Source: Ensifer sesbaniae
Lineage (GTDB): Bacteria > Pseudomonadota > Alphaproteobacteria > Rhizobiales > Rhizobiaceae
NCBI RefSeq assembly: GCF_013283665.1
Contig: NZ_JABEKU010000002.1
Coordinates: 866,863 to 930,862, forward strand
Direction: 5' to 3'
DNA: 64,000 bases
A program made the translations under genes and the position numbers. The number at the start of each line of letters is the position of its first letter. The stretch's first letter is position 1. Under the pieces are notes generated by a model. The model was not told where the DNA came from, made no database searches, and saw only the letters and a list, made by a program, of their open reading frames with translations. Positions 51,365 through 59,724 of the stretch are shown here, piece by piece.

Positions 51365-54300
51365 ATGATCGACTTCTTCATTCACCGGCCGATCTTCGCA
51401 TCGGCGATCGCGATCATCATGACGCTCGCCGGCGGTATCTGCTATTTCCTGCTGCCGATTTCGCAGTTTCCCGACGTGACGCCGCCGCAGATCGTCGTCG
51501 CCGCCAATTATCCGGGTGCCAGCGCCCAGGTGGTTGCCGACACGGTGACGACGCCGCTCGAACAGCAGATCAACGGCGTGCCGGGCATGCTCTACATGAC
51601 CTCGACGAGTTCGAACGACGGCTCGTCGCGGATCATCATCTCTTTCGAAGTGGGCTACCCGATCGACGTCGCGGCGCTCGACGTGCAGAACCGCGTCTCG
51701 CAGGCAGCCTCCTCGCTTCCCGCGCTCGTCAACCAGACCGGCGTCACCATCGCCAAGCAGATCCCCAATTTCACCGTTCTGGTGAGCCTGGATTCGCCGG
51801 ACAATTCGGTCGACTTCGCCTCGGTCAGTAACTACGCCTATCTGCAGATCCTCGATCCGCTGAAACGCCTGCCTGGCATCGGCGACGTCCAGCTCTTTGG
51901 TGAGCGCCGTTATTCGATGCGCGTCTGGCTCGATCCCGACCGCATGGCCAATCTCGGCATCACTGCCGTCGACGTCCAGAACGTCATCGCCGAGCAGAAC
52001 ATCCAGGTCGCGGGCGGCAAGATCGGGCAGTCGCCGGCGCCAGCCGGAACGCCCTTCGAAATGCAGATCAATGCGCTTGGCCGGTTGAGTGATCCCTCGC
52101 AATTCGGCGATATCGTGCTGCGGGCCGACCAGACGACCGGGGCGACGACCAGGTTGCGCGACGTGGCGCGCATCGAACTCGGGGCACTGCTCTATTCGTC
52201 GTCCGTCACCTTCAACGGCAAGGAGAGCGTGGTGCTTGCCGTGTTCCAGGCGCCGGGCTCCAACGCGCTCGACCTGCAGAGCCGCGTGCAGGCGAAAATG
52301 GACGAGCTTTCGCAGCGCTTCCCAACAGGCATCGCCTACCACATGTTCTACGACACCACGCGGTTCGTCTCGGCGGCGATGAAAGATGTCGTCTTCACGC
52401 TGCTCGAGGCGCTTTCACTCGTCGTTTTCGTCGTCTTCCTCTTCCTGCAGAACCTGCGCACCACGATCATCCCGACGATCGCCATTCCGGTCTCGCTGAT
52501 CGCGACGCTCGTCGTCATGTATCTGCTGGGCTTCTCGCTGAACATGCTGAGCCTGCTCGGCATGGTGCTCGCCATCGGCCTCGTGGTCGACGATGCGATC
52601 GTCGTCGTCGAGAACGTCGAAAGGCAGTTGGAGTCCGGCCTGCCGCCACTTGCCGCCACGCGCAAGGCCATGCAGGAGGTCACGGGCCCGATCATCGCGA
52701 CGACGGCGGTGCTTCTCGCCGTCTTTGTGCCGGTCGCCTTCATTCCGGGCGTTGCCGGTAGCCTTTACAACCAGTTTGCCCTGACGGTCGCGATTTCGGT
52801 TGCTTTCTCTGCCTTCAATTCGCTGACCCTCAGCCCGGCGTTGAGCGCCGCCTTTCTGCGCTATCGCGGCGAGCCGCGCTTTGCCCCCTTCCGCTGGTTC
52901 AACACCGGCTTCCATGCGCTGTCGCACGGCTATGCGCGCAGCGTCGCCGGGCTCGTGCGCTGGCACTGGGCGCTGTTTGCCCTCTTCCTGCTGGCGATCG
53001 GCTCCACCTACGCGTTGTGGCAGCGCACCCCCTCGACCTTCCTGCCGGTCGAGGACCAAGGCTATTTCTTTGTGGTCATCCAGCTTCCGGATGGCGCCTC
53101 GCTCGAACGCACCGAGGCCGTCGCGCGCCGATCCGAGGAAATCCTTCGCGGCACCGCAGGCGTCGATTTCGTCGGTTCCGTCGTCGGCTTCAATTTCCTG
53201 TCCTTCGCCGCCCAGTCGAACTCCGCCGTGCAATTCGCCGTGCTGAAACCATGGGACGAGCGGCCACCGGAACAGGGCGCCTCGGCGCTGCGCGAGGCCG
53301 TGCAGCCGCAGCTTCTGCAGATCCCGGATGCGCTCGTGCTTGCCTTCGATCCGCCGTCGATCCAGGGGCTGGGCGCTACGGGCGGTTTCGAATTCCAGGT
53401 GGAGGATCTGGGCGGACGCAGCGCCCAAGCGCTAAACGACGCAACGCAGGCGCTGATTGCCGAGGCGCGCAAGCAGCCGGAGATCAATCCCTACCAGCTC
53501 TTCACCACCTTCAGCACGTCGAGCCCGCAGTTCGACTATGACCTCGACCGCGACAAGGCAAAGCTCCTCGGGCTCACGCTGCCCGATATCTTCAACACGC
53601 TGCAGATCTATTTCGGTTCGCTCTATGTCAACGACTTCAACCTCTTCGGCCGCACCTTCCGCGTGACGCTGCAGGCCGACCAGGGCGCCCGGGCCTCGGC
53701 CACGGATCTTTCGCGCCTCTATGTGCGCAACGCCCGGGGTGAAATGGTGCCGCTCAACACGCTCGGAGCCTTCAGGCCGACGGTCGGTCCCGAGACCGTC
53801 ACCCACTACAACAACTACCCGTCGGCGCTGATCAACGGTGCGGCAGCGCCCGGCTTCAGCTCGAGCCAGGCAGTGGCGGCGATGGAGCGCGTGGCCCGTA
53901 CGACGCTGCCGCGGGACTACACATTCGAGTGGACCGGCATTACCTATCAGGAGATCCGGGCAGGCTCGATCGCCGCGCTCGTCTTTGCGCTCGCGCTCGT
54001 ATTCTGCTTCCTGATCCTGGCCGCCCAGTATGAAAGCTGGTCGATGCCCTTCATGGTGCTGCTTTCGGTGCCGCTCGCGCTTCTGGGTGCGCTTTCGGCG
54101 CTGTGGCTGCGTGGAATGCAGATCGATGTCTATTCGCAGATCGGTTTCGTGATGCTGGTAGGACTTGCTGCCAAGAACGCCATTCTGATCGTCGAATTCG
54201 CCCGTCGCCGGCGCGAGGAAGGGCTCGACGTGGTCGCCGCGGCGGCGGAAGCGGCACGCCTGCGCCTGCGGCCGATCCTGATGACGGCCTTCGCCTTCAT

Positions 54301-54508
54301 CCTCGGCGTGCTGCCGCTGATGTACGCCAGAGGCGCGGGTGCCGCCAGCCGCCAGTCGATCGGCACCACGGTCTTCGGCGGCATGCTGGTGGCGACCATT
54401 CTCACACTCATTTTCGTCCCGGTCTTCTACGCGGTCATCGAGCAATGGCGGGAGGGGGTCTCGTCCAAACCGGTGGGTGCGAGCCAAGAGCCGGAGGCGG
54501 CGGAATAG
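51365..54508 (+). CDS. RND multidrug efflux pump inner-membrane subunit (AcrB/HAE1-type)
   Basis: The 1047-residue protein is a full HAE1-type pump: IDFFIHRPIFASAIAIIMTL at the N-terminus, SQFPDVTPPQIVVAANYPGA, proton-relay GLVVDDAIVVVENVERQLES near residue 405, and the second-half lysine segment GLAAKNAILIVEFARRRREE near residue 940. It exports hydrophobic compounds with proton exchange. Its adaptor gene follows 15 bases downstream, the reverse of the usual order. No outer-membrane channel gene is adjacent. Confidence 0.95.
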   Translation: MIDFFIHRPIFASAIAIIMTLAGGICYFLLPISQFPDVTPPQIVVAANYPGASAQVVADTVTTPLEQQINGVPGMLYMTSTSSNDGSSRIIISFEVGYPIDVAALDVQNRVSQAASSLPALVNQTGVTIAKQIPNFTVLVSLDSPDNSVDFASVSNYAYLQILDPLKRLPGIGDVQLFGERRYSMRVWLDPDRMANLGITAVDVQNVIAEQNIQVAGGKIGQSPAPAGTPFEMQINALGRLSDPSQFGDIVLRADQTTGATTRLRDVARIELGALLYSSSVTFNGKESVVLAVFQAPGSNALDLQSRVQAKMDELSQRFPTGIAYHMFYDTTRFVSAAMKDVVFTLLEALSLVVFVVFLFLQNLRTTIIPTIAIPVSLIATLVVMYLLGFSLNMLSLLGMVLAIGLVVDDAIVVVENVERQLESGLPPLAATRKAMQEVTGPIIATTAVLLAVFVPVAFIPGVAGSLYNQFALTVAISVAFSAFNSLTLSPALSAAFLRYRGEPRFAPFRWFNTGFHALSHGYARSVAGLVRWHWALFALFLLAIGSTYALWQRTPSTFLPVEDQGYFFVVIQLPDGASLERTEAVARRSEEILRGTAGVDFVGSVVGFNFLSFAAQSNSAVQFAVLKPWDERPPEQGASALREAVQPQLLQIPDALVLAFDPPSIQGLGATGGFEFQVEDLGGRSAQALNDATQALIAEARKQPEINPYQLFTTFSTSSPQFDYDLDRDKAKLLGLTLPDIFNTLQIYFGSLYVNDFNLFGRTFRVTLQADQGARASATDLSRLYVRNARGEMVPLNTLGAFRPTVGPETVTHYNNYPSALINGAAAPGFSSSQAVAAMERVARTTLPRDYTFEWTGITYQEIRAGSIAALVFALALVFCFLILAAQYESWSMPFMVLLSVPLALLGALSALWLRGMQIDVYSQIGFVMLVGLAAKNAILIVEFARRRREEGLDVVAAAAEAARLRLRPILMTAFAFILGVLPLMYARGAGAASRQSIGTTVFGGMLVATILTLIFVPVFYAVIEQWREGVSSKPVGASQEPEAAE

Positions 54509-54523
54509 GAATTGGAGCCTGAC

Positions 54524-55675
54524 ATGCGTGGTTCGAAACTGGTCCTTGCCGCAGCGGTCGTGAGCGCCTCCCTCGCCGCGGCCTATCACTACAAGAACGG
54601 AGGCTTTGAGCTCAAAGGCGGCGATGCTGGCGCTGCGGTGGGACCGCCGCAGCAGGCGATGCCCGTTCCCGTCGCGGCGGTCGTCAAGAAGACGGTCCCG
54701 ATCTACCTCGACTATTCGGCGCGCACCGAGGCGATCCGCAACGTGACGCTTCGCGCCAAGGTCACCGGCTATATCGAGTCACAGGCGGTGCCTGACGGTT
54801 CGGATGTGAAGCAGGGCGACCTTCTCTACCGGATCGACGCCCGCGACTATCGCGCTGAACTCGATCAGGCCAAGGCCCAGGTCGAGCGCGATGAGGCATC
54901 GCTTGCCTACCTTCGTTCCAATCTCACGCGCGGCAATGAACTCGCGACCACCGGCTATCTCGACAGAGACAGTTTCGACCAGCGCCAGAGTGCCGTGCAC
55001 CAGGCAGAAGCGGCGCTTGCCATGTCGCGGGCAGCGGTCCGCACCGCCGAGATCAACCTCGACTACACCGAGATCCACGCTCCCTTCGCCGGCCGCCTGG
55101 GCCGCAACCAGGCGCCGGAGGGCACACTGGTCAGCAACACGACCGGAACGCCGCTCAACAACCTGGTGCAGCTTTCGCCGATCTACGTCTCGTTCAACCC
55201 GAGCGAGTCCGAGCTCGCCAACATCCAGAGGGCGCGGGCGAAAGGCAAGGTGGAGGCCGAAGTGCTTCTGCCAGGCGATACCGAGCCGCGGTATCGCGGC
55301 GACCTCAGCTTCATCAACAATACGGTCGAGGGCAATACCGGGACGGTCGTGGCGCGCGTGACGATCGACAACAAGGACCTGACCCTGCTCCCCGGCCAAT
55401 ATGTCCGCGTGCGGCTGAAGATCAGGGATGAACAGAACGTCCTGATGGTGCCGGAAACGGCGCTCGGTTCGAGCCAGCTCGGTAAATACGTCTATGTCGT
55501 CGGCAAGGGCGACACGGTCGAACAGCGGCTGGTCTCCCTCGGCCCGACGAGCGGCAACCTCATCGGCCTGACATCAGGGGTTTCGGAGGGCGATCGGGTG
55601 ATCGCCGGAAACCTGCAGAAGATCTTCCCCGGCGCTCCGGTCAAGCCGATGCCTGCGGAACAGGCGCAGAAGTAG
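54524..55675 (+). CDS. RND efflux periplasmic adaptor (AcrA-like)
   Basis: The start at 54524 follows GGAG; TTG 54512 is a poorer alternative. The 383-residue adaptor has an N-terminal hydrophobic anchor (KLVLAAAVVSASLAAAYHY), barrel-sandwich halves (VPDGSDVKQGDLLYRID and IHAPFAGRLGRNQAPEGT), a hairpin and a beta-barrel domain ending NLQKIFPGAPVKPMP. No lipobox cysteine is seen, unlike the first RND adaptor in this window. It serves the pump encoded upstream. Confidence 0.93.
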   Translation: MRGSKLVLAAAVVSASLAAAYHYKNGGFELKGGDAGAAVGPPQQAMPVPVAAVVKKTVPIYLDYSARTEAIRNVTLRAKVTGYIESQAVPDGSDVKQGDLLYRIDARDYRAELDQAKAQVERDEASLAYLRSNLTRGNELATTGYLDRDSFDQRQSAVHQAEAALAMSRAAVRTAEINLDYTEIHAPFAGRLGRNQAPEGTLVSNTTGTPLNNLVQLSPIYVSFNPSESELANIQRARAKGKVEAEVLLPGDTEPRYRGDLSFINNTVEGNTGTVVARVTIDNKDLTLLPGQYVRVRLKIRDEQNVLMVPETALGSSQLGKYVYVVGKGDTVEQRLVSLGPTSGNLIGLTSGVSEGDRVIAGNLQKIFPGAPVKPMPAEQAQK

Positions 55676-55779
55676 CGGCTCTCGACGACCTGCGGGAGCC
55701 GGTGCCCATTCCGGCGAAGGCCGTCATGCCTACGCGTCGGTGGCGGATGTCACGCCAGGTGCCCTTTTGAGAGAGGTGG

Positions 55780-56238
55780 TCAGCTGCTGCTGCCGTCACG
55801 GCCGAGCCATGGATCCGGCCCGGGATCGCGCCCCGACGCGACCTGCCCCAAGCGCTCCAGATAGTGCGCCCAACCTTCCGCATGGCCGGCGCATTGCTCG
55901 GAATTGGGCAATCCCGTGTGGGTGAGACGCAGCAACGTGCCATCCGGTTGTTCGATCAGGTCGATCTCGACCAGACTGGAACCGGGCGGGACGATGTCAC
56001 TGCCTTCCCAGCCGAAGCTGTAGGCGAGCCGATGCACCGGCACGACCTCACGGAAAGAACCGCGGGCAAAGCGTGCACCGGTCACGTTGACGAGATAGAG
56101 ACCGCCGGGCTCCGCCTTGGTGTCGGCCTCCGTTCCCATCCAACGGAGGATCTTCTCCGGATCGGTCAGAAGCGCGAAGACGGCGGCAGGCGGTGCCTGA
56201 ATATGCGTTTCGCGGCGGACGACGAGGGCTTCCTGCAT
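55780..56238 (-). CDS. SRPBCC protein of the AHSA1 type
   Basis: The 152-residue protein has the activator-of-Hsp90-homologue pattern: VVRRETHIQAPPAAVFALLT at the N-terminus, DPEKILRWMGTEADTKAEPG, and GWEGSDIVPPGSSLVEIDLI with a C-terminal HAEGWAHYLERLGQ helix. Such proteins bind small hydrophobic ligands and often sit behind small ArsR-type regulators; none is adjacent here. It is convergent with the RND adaptor and divergent from a cyclase. Confidence 0.9.
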   Translation of the reverse strand: MQEALVVRRETHIQAPPAAVFALLTDPEKILRWMGTEADTKAEPGGLYLVNVTGARFARGSFREVVPVHRLAYSFGWEGSDIVPPGSSLVEIDLIEQPDGTLLRLTHTGLPNSEQCAGHAEGWAHYLERLGQVASGRDPGPDPWLGRDGSSS

Positions 56239-56384
56239 CGGTTTTCCCTTCGCTGTTTGGCCTGCCCACCGGTTCTTAAAAGAGAAAGCACGGAACCCGG
56301 GCTGCCGCGATCATAGACCCGCGCGGCCGATGGCGCCACCGGCATGGCTCTTGCCCGAACGGGTCCCGGCACTATCATTCTGGC

Positions 56385-57443
56385 ATGGATTTGTCCGCAC
56401 CCCTCGCCTGGCTGGTGGATGAAGCAAGCGCCGTGTCTGAACCGGACCGCTTCCTGGCGCAGCTTGGACACCTGCTTGTCGCCGACGAACTGCCGCTTGC
56501 CGGTGGTGCCCTCACCCTTTCCGTGCCGCACCCGATCATCGCCCGCCGCAGCTGGTTGTGGCGGGCGGAGACCGGTGTGGTGATAGAAAGCCTGGGCTTT
56601 GCGGGCGCAGTCTCCGACCGGGCAGGTCAAGATTGGCTGGCCGGGCTGGGACCGGTGCTGGTACAACCAACCGGCTCCGGAACGGACCGAGCGACGCTCG
56701 GTTGGGCCGGTACCCGGCCTTTCGATCCAGCCGAGAGGGCAAAGCTTCGTCAGGTGGCCCGCTTTGCCGCCGCGCCCTTGGCCGCACTCGTCGAGCGGGC
56801 AGCGCTCGCTGCACTGCTCGAAGCCTATCTCGGCCGCCGCAGCGCCGCCCGCGTCCGGGCCGGGGCGCTCACCCGTGGAACCGGGGAAACCATTCGTGCA
56901 GCATTGTTTTACGCCGACCTGCGCAATTTCACCGTTCTGTCCGAAGCGACGGAACCCGCTTTGGTGATCGCGGCGCTCGACGCCTGGTTCGATCGCGTGG
57001 CCGGCGCGATCCATGCCTTTGGCGGCGAGGTGTTGAAATTCATCGGCGATGGCGTCCTGGCGATTTTTCCGGTCACTGGCTCGCCGACCGAAGCCTGTGA
57101 TGCGGCTTTGCACGCGGTCACGGCCGCTCGCGCCGGCATGGCGCATCTCGATGCGACACGGCAGGCCGAGGGCCTAGCGCCGCTCTCCTTCGGCGTGGCC
57201 CTGCATCTCGGCGACATTCTCTGGGGCAATATCGGCGCAGCCGACCGGCTCGATTTCACCGCCATCGGTTCGGCAGTCAATCTCGTCAGCCGCCTCGAGG
57301 GATTGTGCCGGCCGCTCGGCCAGTCGGTGCTGATCTCGGGCGCAGTCGCCGCAGCGACCTCGACTCCGCTCCTGCCGCTCGGCGATCACACCTTGCGCGG
57401 CATCGCAACACCTTGCTCCGTCTTCACCCTGCCGGATGCGTAG
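56385..57443 (+). CDS. Class III adenylate/guanylate cyclase
   Basis: The 352-residue protein has an N-terminal sensor-like region of about 165 residues of no recognised family, then a catalytic domain with metal aspartates in ALFYADLRNFTVLSEATEPA and LKFIGDGVLAIFPV and the substrate strand LGDILWGNIGAADRLDFTAI followed by GSAVNLVSRLEGL. DRLDFTAIGSAVNLVSRLE is a good cyclase motif. No membrane segments are seen. It is the second cyclase in the window and appears monocistronic. Confidence 0.9.
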   Translation: MDLSAPLAWLVDEASAVSEPDRFLAQLGHLLVADELPLAGGALTLSVPHPIIARRSWLWRAETGVVIESLGFAGAVSDRAGQDWLAGLGPVLVQPTGSGTDRATLGWAGTRPFDPAERAKLRQVARFAAAPLAALVERAALAALLEAYLGRRSAARVRAGALTRGTGETIRAALFYADLRNFTVLSEATEPALVIAALDAWFDRVAGAIHAFGGEVLKFIGDGVLAIFPVTGSPTEACDAALHAVTAARAGMAHLDATRQAEGLAPLSFGVALHLGDILWGNIGAADRLDFTAIGSAVNLVSRLEGLCRPLGQSVLISGAVAAATSTPLLPLGDHTLRGIATPCSVFTLPDA

Positions 57444-57456
57444 GGCCGTCGTTGGG

Positions 57457-57600
57457 CTACCGGTCAGAGCGCGCTTGACGAGAGTTGGCCTGAAGGCCAG
57501 CAGTCATGTGCTGCCACGGCATACGTTTGAACGCGATGCTGAAGGCGGCTTGCGAGGCGTAGCCGACGGACTGCGCGGCATGGGCGGCAACAATCTGCCA
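57457..57600 (-). pseudogene. Remnant of an AraC-family regulator C-terminus
   Basis: Reading leftward, 47 codons ending at TAG encode SVGYASQAAFSIAFKRMPWQ, close to the second helix-turn-helix of AraC regulators (usually VGYxSEAAFSRAFKR). The preceding WQIVAAHAAQ resembles the start of the domain, but the intervening residues are missing and a stop precedes it. The rest of the gene is not found in the neighbourhood. This is a decayed gene end. Confidence 0.5.
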
Positions 57601-57678
57601 TCAGAAGGCGACGACCGGTGTGCGGCTAGGCGCCTGGAGCTTGCACGTCGTGGCCACTCAAGCGGCCACTAAGATTTC

Positions 57679-57713
57679 GATCACCATCTATACTTGACGA
57701 ATAGATGGTGATC
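57679..57713. promoter_or_regulatory. Palindromic operator and promoter of the TetR-thiolase genes
   Basis: GATCACCATCTAT at 57679-57691 and ATAGATGGTGATC at 57701-57713 are exact 13-bp reverse complements around ACTTGACGA. The spacer supplies TTGACG as a -35 box, and AATATA at 57716-57721 fits as the -10 with a 16-base spacer. A repressor bound here would block the promoter. The TetR gene starts at 57758. Confidence 0.65.
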
Positions 57714-57757
57714 ACAATATAACCTCACTGTTCGCATTTCCTTGACGGGAGCAGGCA

Positions 57758-58363
57758 ATGAGAGTGAGCCGCGCACAGGCGGAGGAAAACCGCCGAACGG
57801 TCATCGACGTCGCCAGTCGCCTCTTTCGGGAGAGAGGCTTCGACGGCATCGGCCTGAACGACCTGATGAAGGGCGCCGGCCTGACCCAAGGCGGCTTCTA
57901 CAAGCAATTCGAATCCAAGGACGACCTCATCGTTCAGGCCTCCTCCAAGGCCTTGGAGAAGGGCGTCGCGAACTGGGCCGGGGTCGTTTCCAAAGCGGCC
58001 GGCAAGCCGCTTCGCGCCCTGCTCCGCTTCTACCTGTCGGATGCGCATCGCCACGAAAAGGCGGAGGGATGCGCCTTGGCAGCGCTCGCGCCGGAGGCTG
58101 CCCGCCGCGGCAAGGCCCTTCGCCAGGTTTTCGAGGCCGGCGTCGAAAGCCATCTCGATATTCTCGATGGCATGATGACACCTGCGCCGGGGCACGAGGT
58201 ACGTGACCAATCGATCGTCGCGCTCTCGACCATGGTCGGTGCGCTGATGCTGTCTCGGGCCGTCGACGACGAGCAACTCTCCAATCGGTTCCTCAAAGCG
58301 GCCGCGGACCATCTGTATCCGGAACCGTTTACCGGGGACGCCTCCCAACATCTGCCTCGGTGA
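57758..58363 (+). CDS. TetR-family regulator
   Basis: The 201-residue protein has a helix-turn-helix (ASRLFRERGFDGIGLNDLMK, then AGLTQGGFYKQFESKDDLIV, residues about 20-58); GAGLTQGGFYKQFESKD is typical of a common TetR subgroup. A ligand domain with CALAALAPEAARRG follows. It starts 45 bases after a perfect palindrome, and ends 45 bases before a thiolase gene on the same strand, so it may control fatty-acyl genes and itself. Confidence 0.92.
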   Translation: MRVSRAQAEENRRTVIDVASRLFRERGFDGIGLNDLMKGAGLTQGGFYKQFESKDDLIVQASSKALEKGVANWAGVVSKAAGKPLRALLRFYLSDAHRHEKAEGCALAALAPEAARRGKALRQVFEAGVESHLDILDGMMTPAPGHEVRDQSIVALSTMVGALMLSRAVDDEQLSNRFLKAAADHLYPEPFTGDASQHLPR

Positions 58364-58408
58364 GCGGCGGGAACCGCACCGTCATTTTCCAGCCGGAAAG
58401 GTTTCGAC

Positions 58409-59602
58409 ATGTCCAGTCCCATTGATCCGATCGTCATCGTATCGGCGGTGCGCACGCCGCTTGGCCGCTTTCTTGGCGATCTGGCACCGGCCCAGGCGAG
58501 CGCGCTTGGCGCCCACGTCATCCGCGCGGCACTCGAACGGGCACAGCTCCCTCCCGATCGGCCGGACGAGGTGTTGATGGGTTGTGTGCTTCCCGCCGGC
58601 CAGGGACAGGCACCGGCAAGGCAGGCAGCCCGCAGCGCCGGCCTGCCCGATTCCGTCGGCGCCACCACGATCAACAAGGTCTGCGGTTCCGGCATGAAGG
58701 CGACAATGCTGGCGCATGATCTCATTCTCGCCGGACCGATCGATGTCGCGGTCGCCGGCGGCATGGAGTCGATGTCGAACGCGCCCTATCTGCTCCCCAA
58801 GGCGCGGGCCGGCTATCGCGCCGGGCATGACCGGATCTTCGACCATATGATGCTCGATGGCTTGGAAGATGCCTATGAGCCCGGCCGCCCGATGGGCGAT
58901 TTCGGCGAGGCGGCGGCCGAGGCCTATGGGTTCAGCCGCGCCGATCAGGACGCCTATGCGGTGGAGACGCTGACACGCGCCCGTGCCGCGATCGAAACGG
59001 GGGCCTTTGCCGACGAGATCGCACCGATCACCGTCGCTGCCAAGGGGGCAGACAAGGTCATCGCTAGCGACGAACATCCGCTGAAAGTGTCGCCCGAAAA
59101 GATCCCGAACTTGAAACCCGCCTTTCGCGCCAACGGCACGATCACGGCCGCCAGCGCGTCGGCCAATGCCGATGGCGCGGCCGCTCTCGTCCTGACCCGC
59201 CGCTCGATCGCCGAGCGCGAAGGCATGCCGATTCTCGCTGAAATCAGGGCGCATGCGACGCACAGTCAGGAACCCGCCTGGTACACCACGGCGCCTGTTC
59301 CCGCGATCCGCAAGCTATTGGAAAAGACCGGCTGGAGCGTCGATGACGTTGATCTGTTCGAAATCAACGAAGCCTTCGCCGTCGTCGCCATGGCCGCGGC
59401 CAAGGACCTTGGCATCGCCCGCGACCGGCTGAACGTCAATGGCGGCGCCTGCGCGCTCGGCCACCCGATCGGTGCCACCGGCGCGCGGCTGATCGTGACC
59501 CTGCTTCACGCCTTGGCGCGACGGGGGCTTTCGAAAGGCGTCGCGGCCCTCTGTATCGGCGGCGGTGAGGCCACCGCGATCGCCATCGAGCGCCCACGCT
59601 GA
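58409..59602 (+). CDS. Acetyl-CoA acetyltransferase-type thiolase
   Basis: The 397-residue enzyme has the thiolase active sites: the nucleophilic cysteine in TTINKVCGSGMKATMLAHDL (about residue 92), histidine in GGACALGHPIGATGARLIVT (about residue 352) and the second cysteine in AALCIGGGEATAIAIE near the C-terminus. The N-terminal VIVSAVRTPLGRFLGDLAP and MGCVLPAGQGQAPARQAARS fit the acetoacetyl-CoA thiolase group. It joins or cleaves acetyl-CoA units. It follows the TetR gene and precedes a ketoacyl synthase by 122 bases. Confidence 0.94.
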   Translation: MSSPIDPIVIVSAVRTPLGRFLGDLAPAQASALGAHVIRAALERAQLPPDRPDEVLMGCVLPAGQGQAPARQAARSAGLPDSVGATTINKVCGSGMKATMLAHDLILAGPIDVAVAGGMESMSNAPYLLPKARAGYRAGHDRIFDHMMLDGLEDAYEPGRPMGDFGEAAAEAYGFSRADQDAYAVETLTRARAAIETGAFADEIAPITVAAKGADKVIASDEHPLKVSPEKIPNLKPAFRANGTITAASASANADGAAALVLTRRSIAEREGMPILAEIRAHATHSQEPAWYTTAPVPAIRKLLEKTGWSVDDVDLFEINEAFAVVAMAAAKDLGIARDRLNVNGGACALGHPIGATGARLIVTLLHALARRGLSKGVAALCIGGGEATAIAIERPR

Positions 59603-59724
59603 GAGCAGATCAAAAGGGACGTCCGCGCTGCTGCACGCTCGTTGCGGCCCGCAAACCAGAGCAATTTCAGAACAACACGAATGGTTTTCCGTTCGGGTTG
59701 CGTAAACCCAGGTCAGGAGAATCG

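Larger units (their letters stand above)
57444..57757. other. Stretch with AraC remnant and TetR operator
   Basis: This 314-base gap has no intact gene. The left half contains a leftward remnant of an AraC-type regulator (57457-57600). The right half contains a perfect 13-bp inverted repeat (57679-57713) before the TetR gene, overlapping a likely promoter. Confidence 0.5.

Noticed and set aside
57436-57672. Rightward 78-codon frame between cyclase and TetR
   Set aside because: It overlaps the cyclase stop and lies antisense to the AraC remnant; composition shows no family signal.
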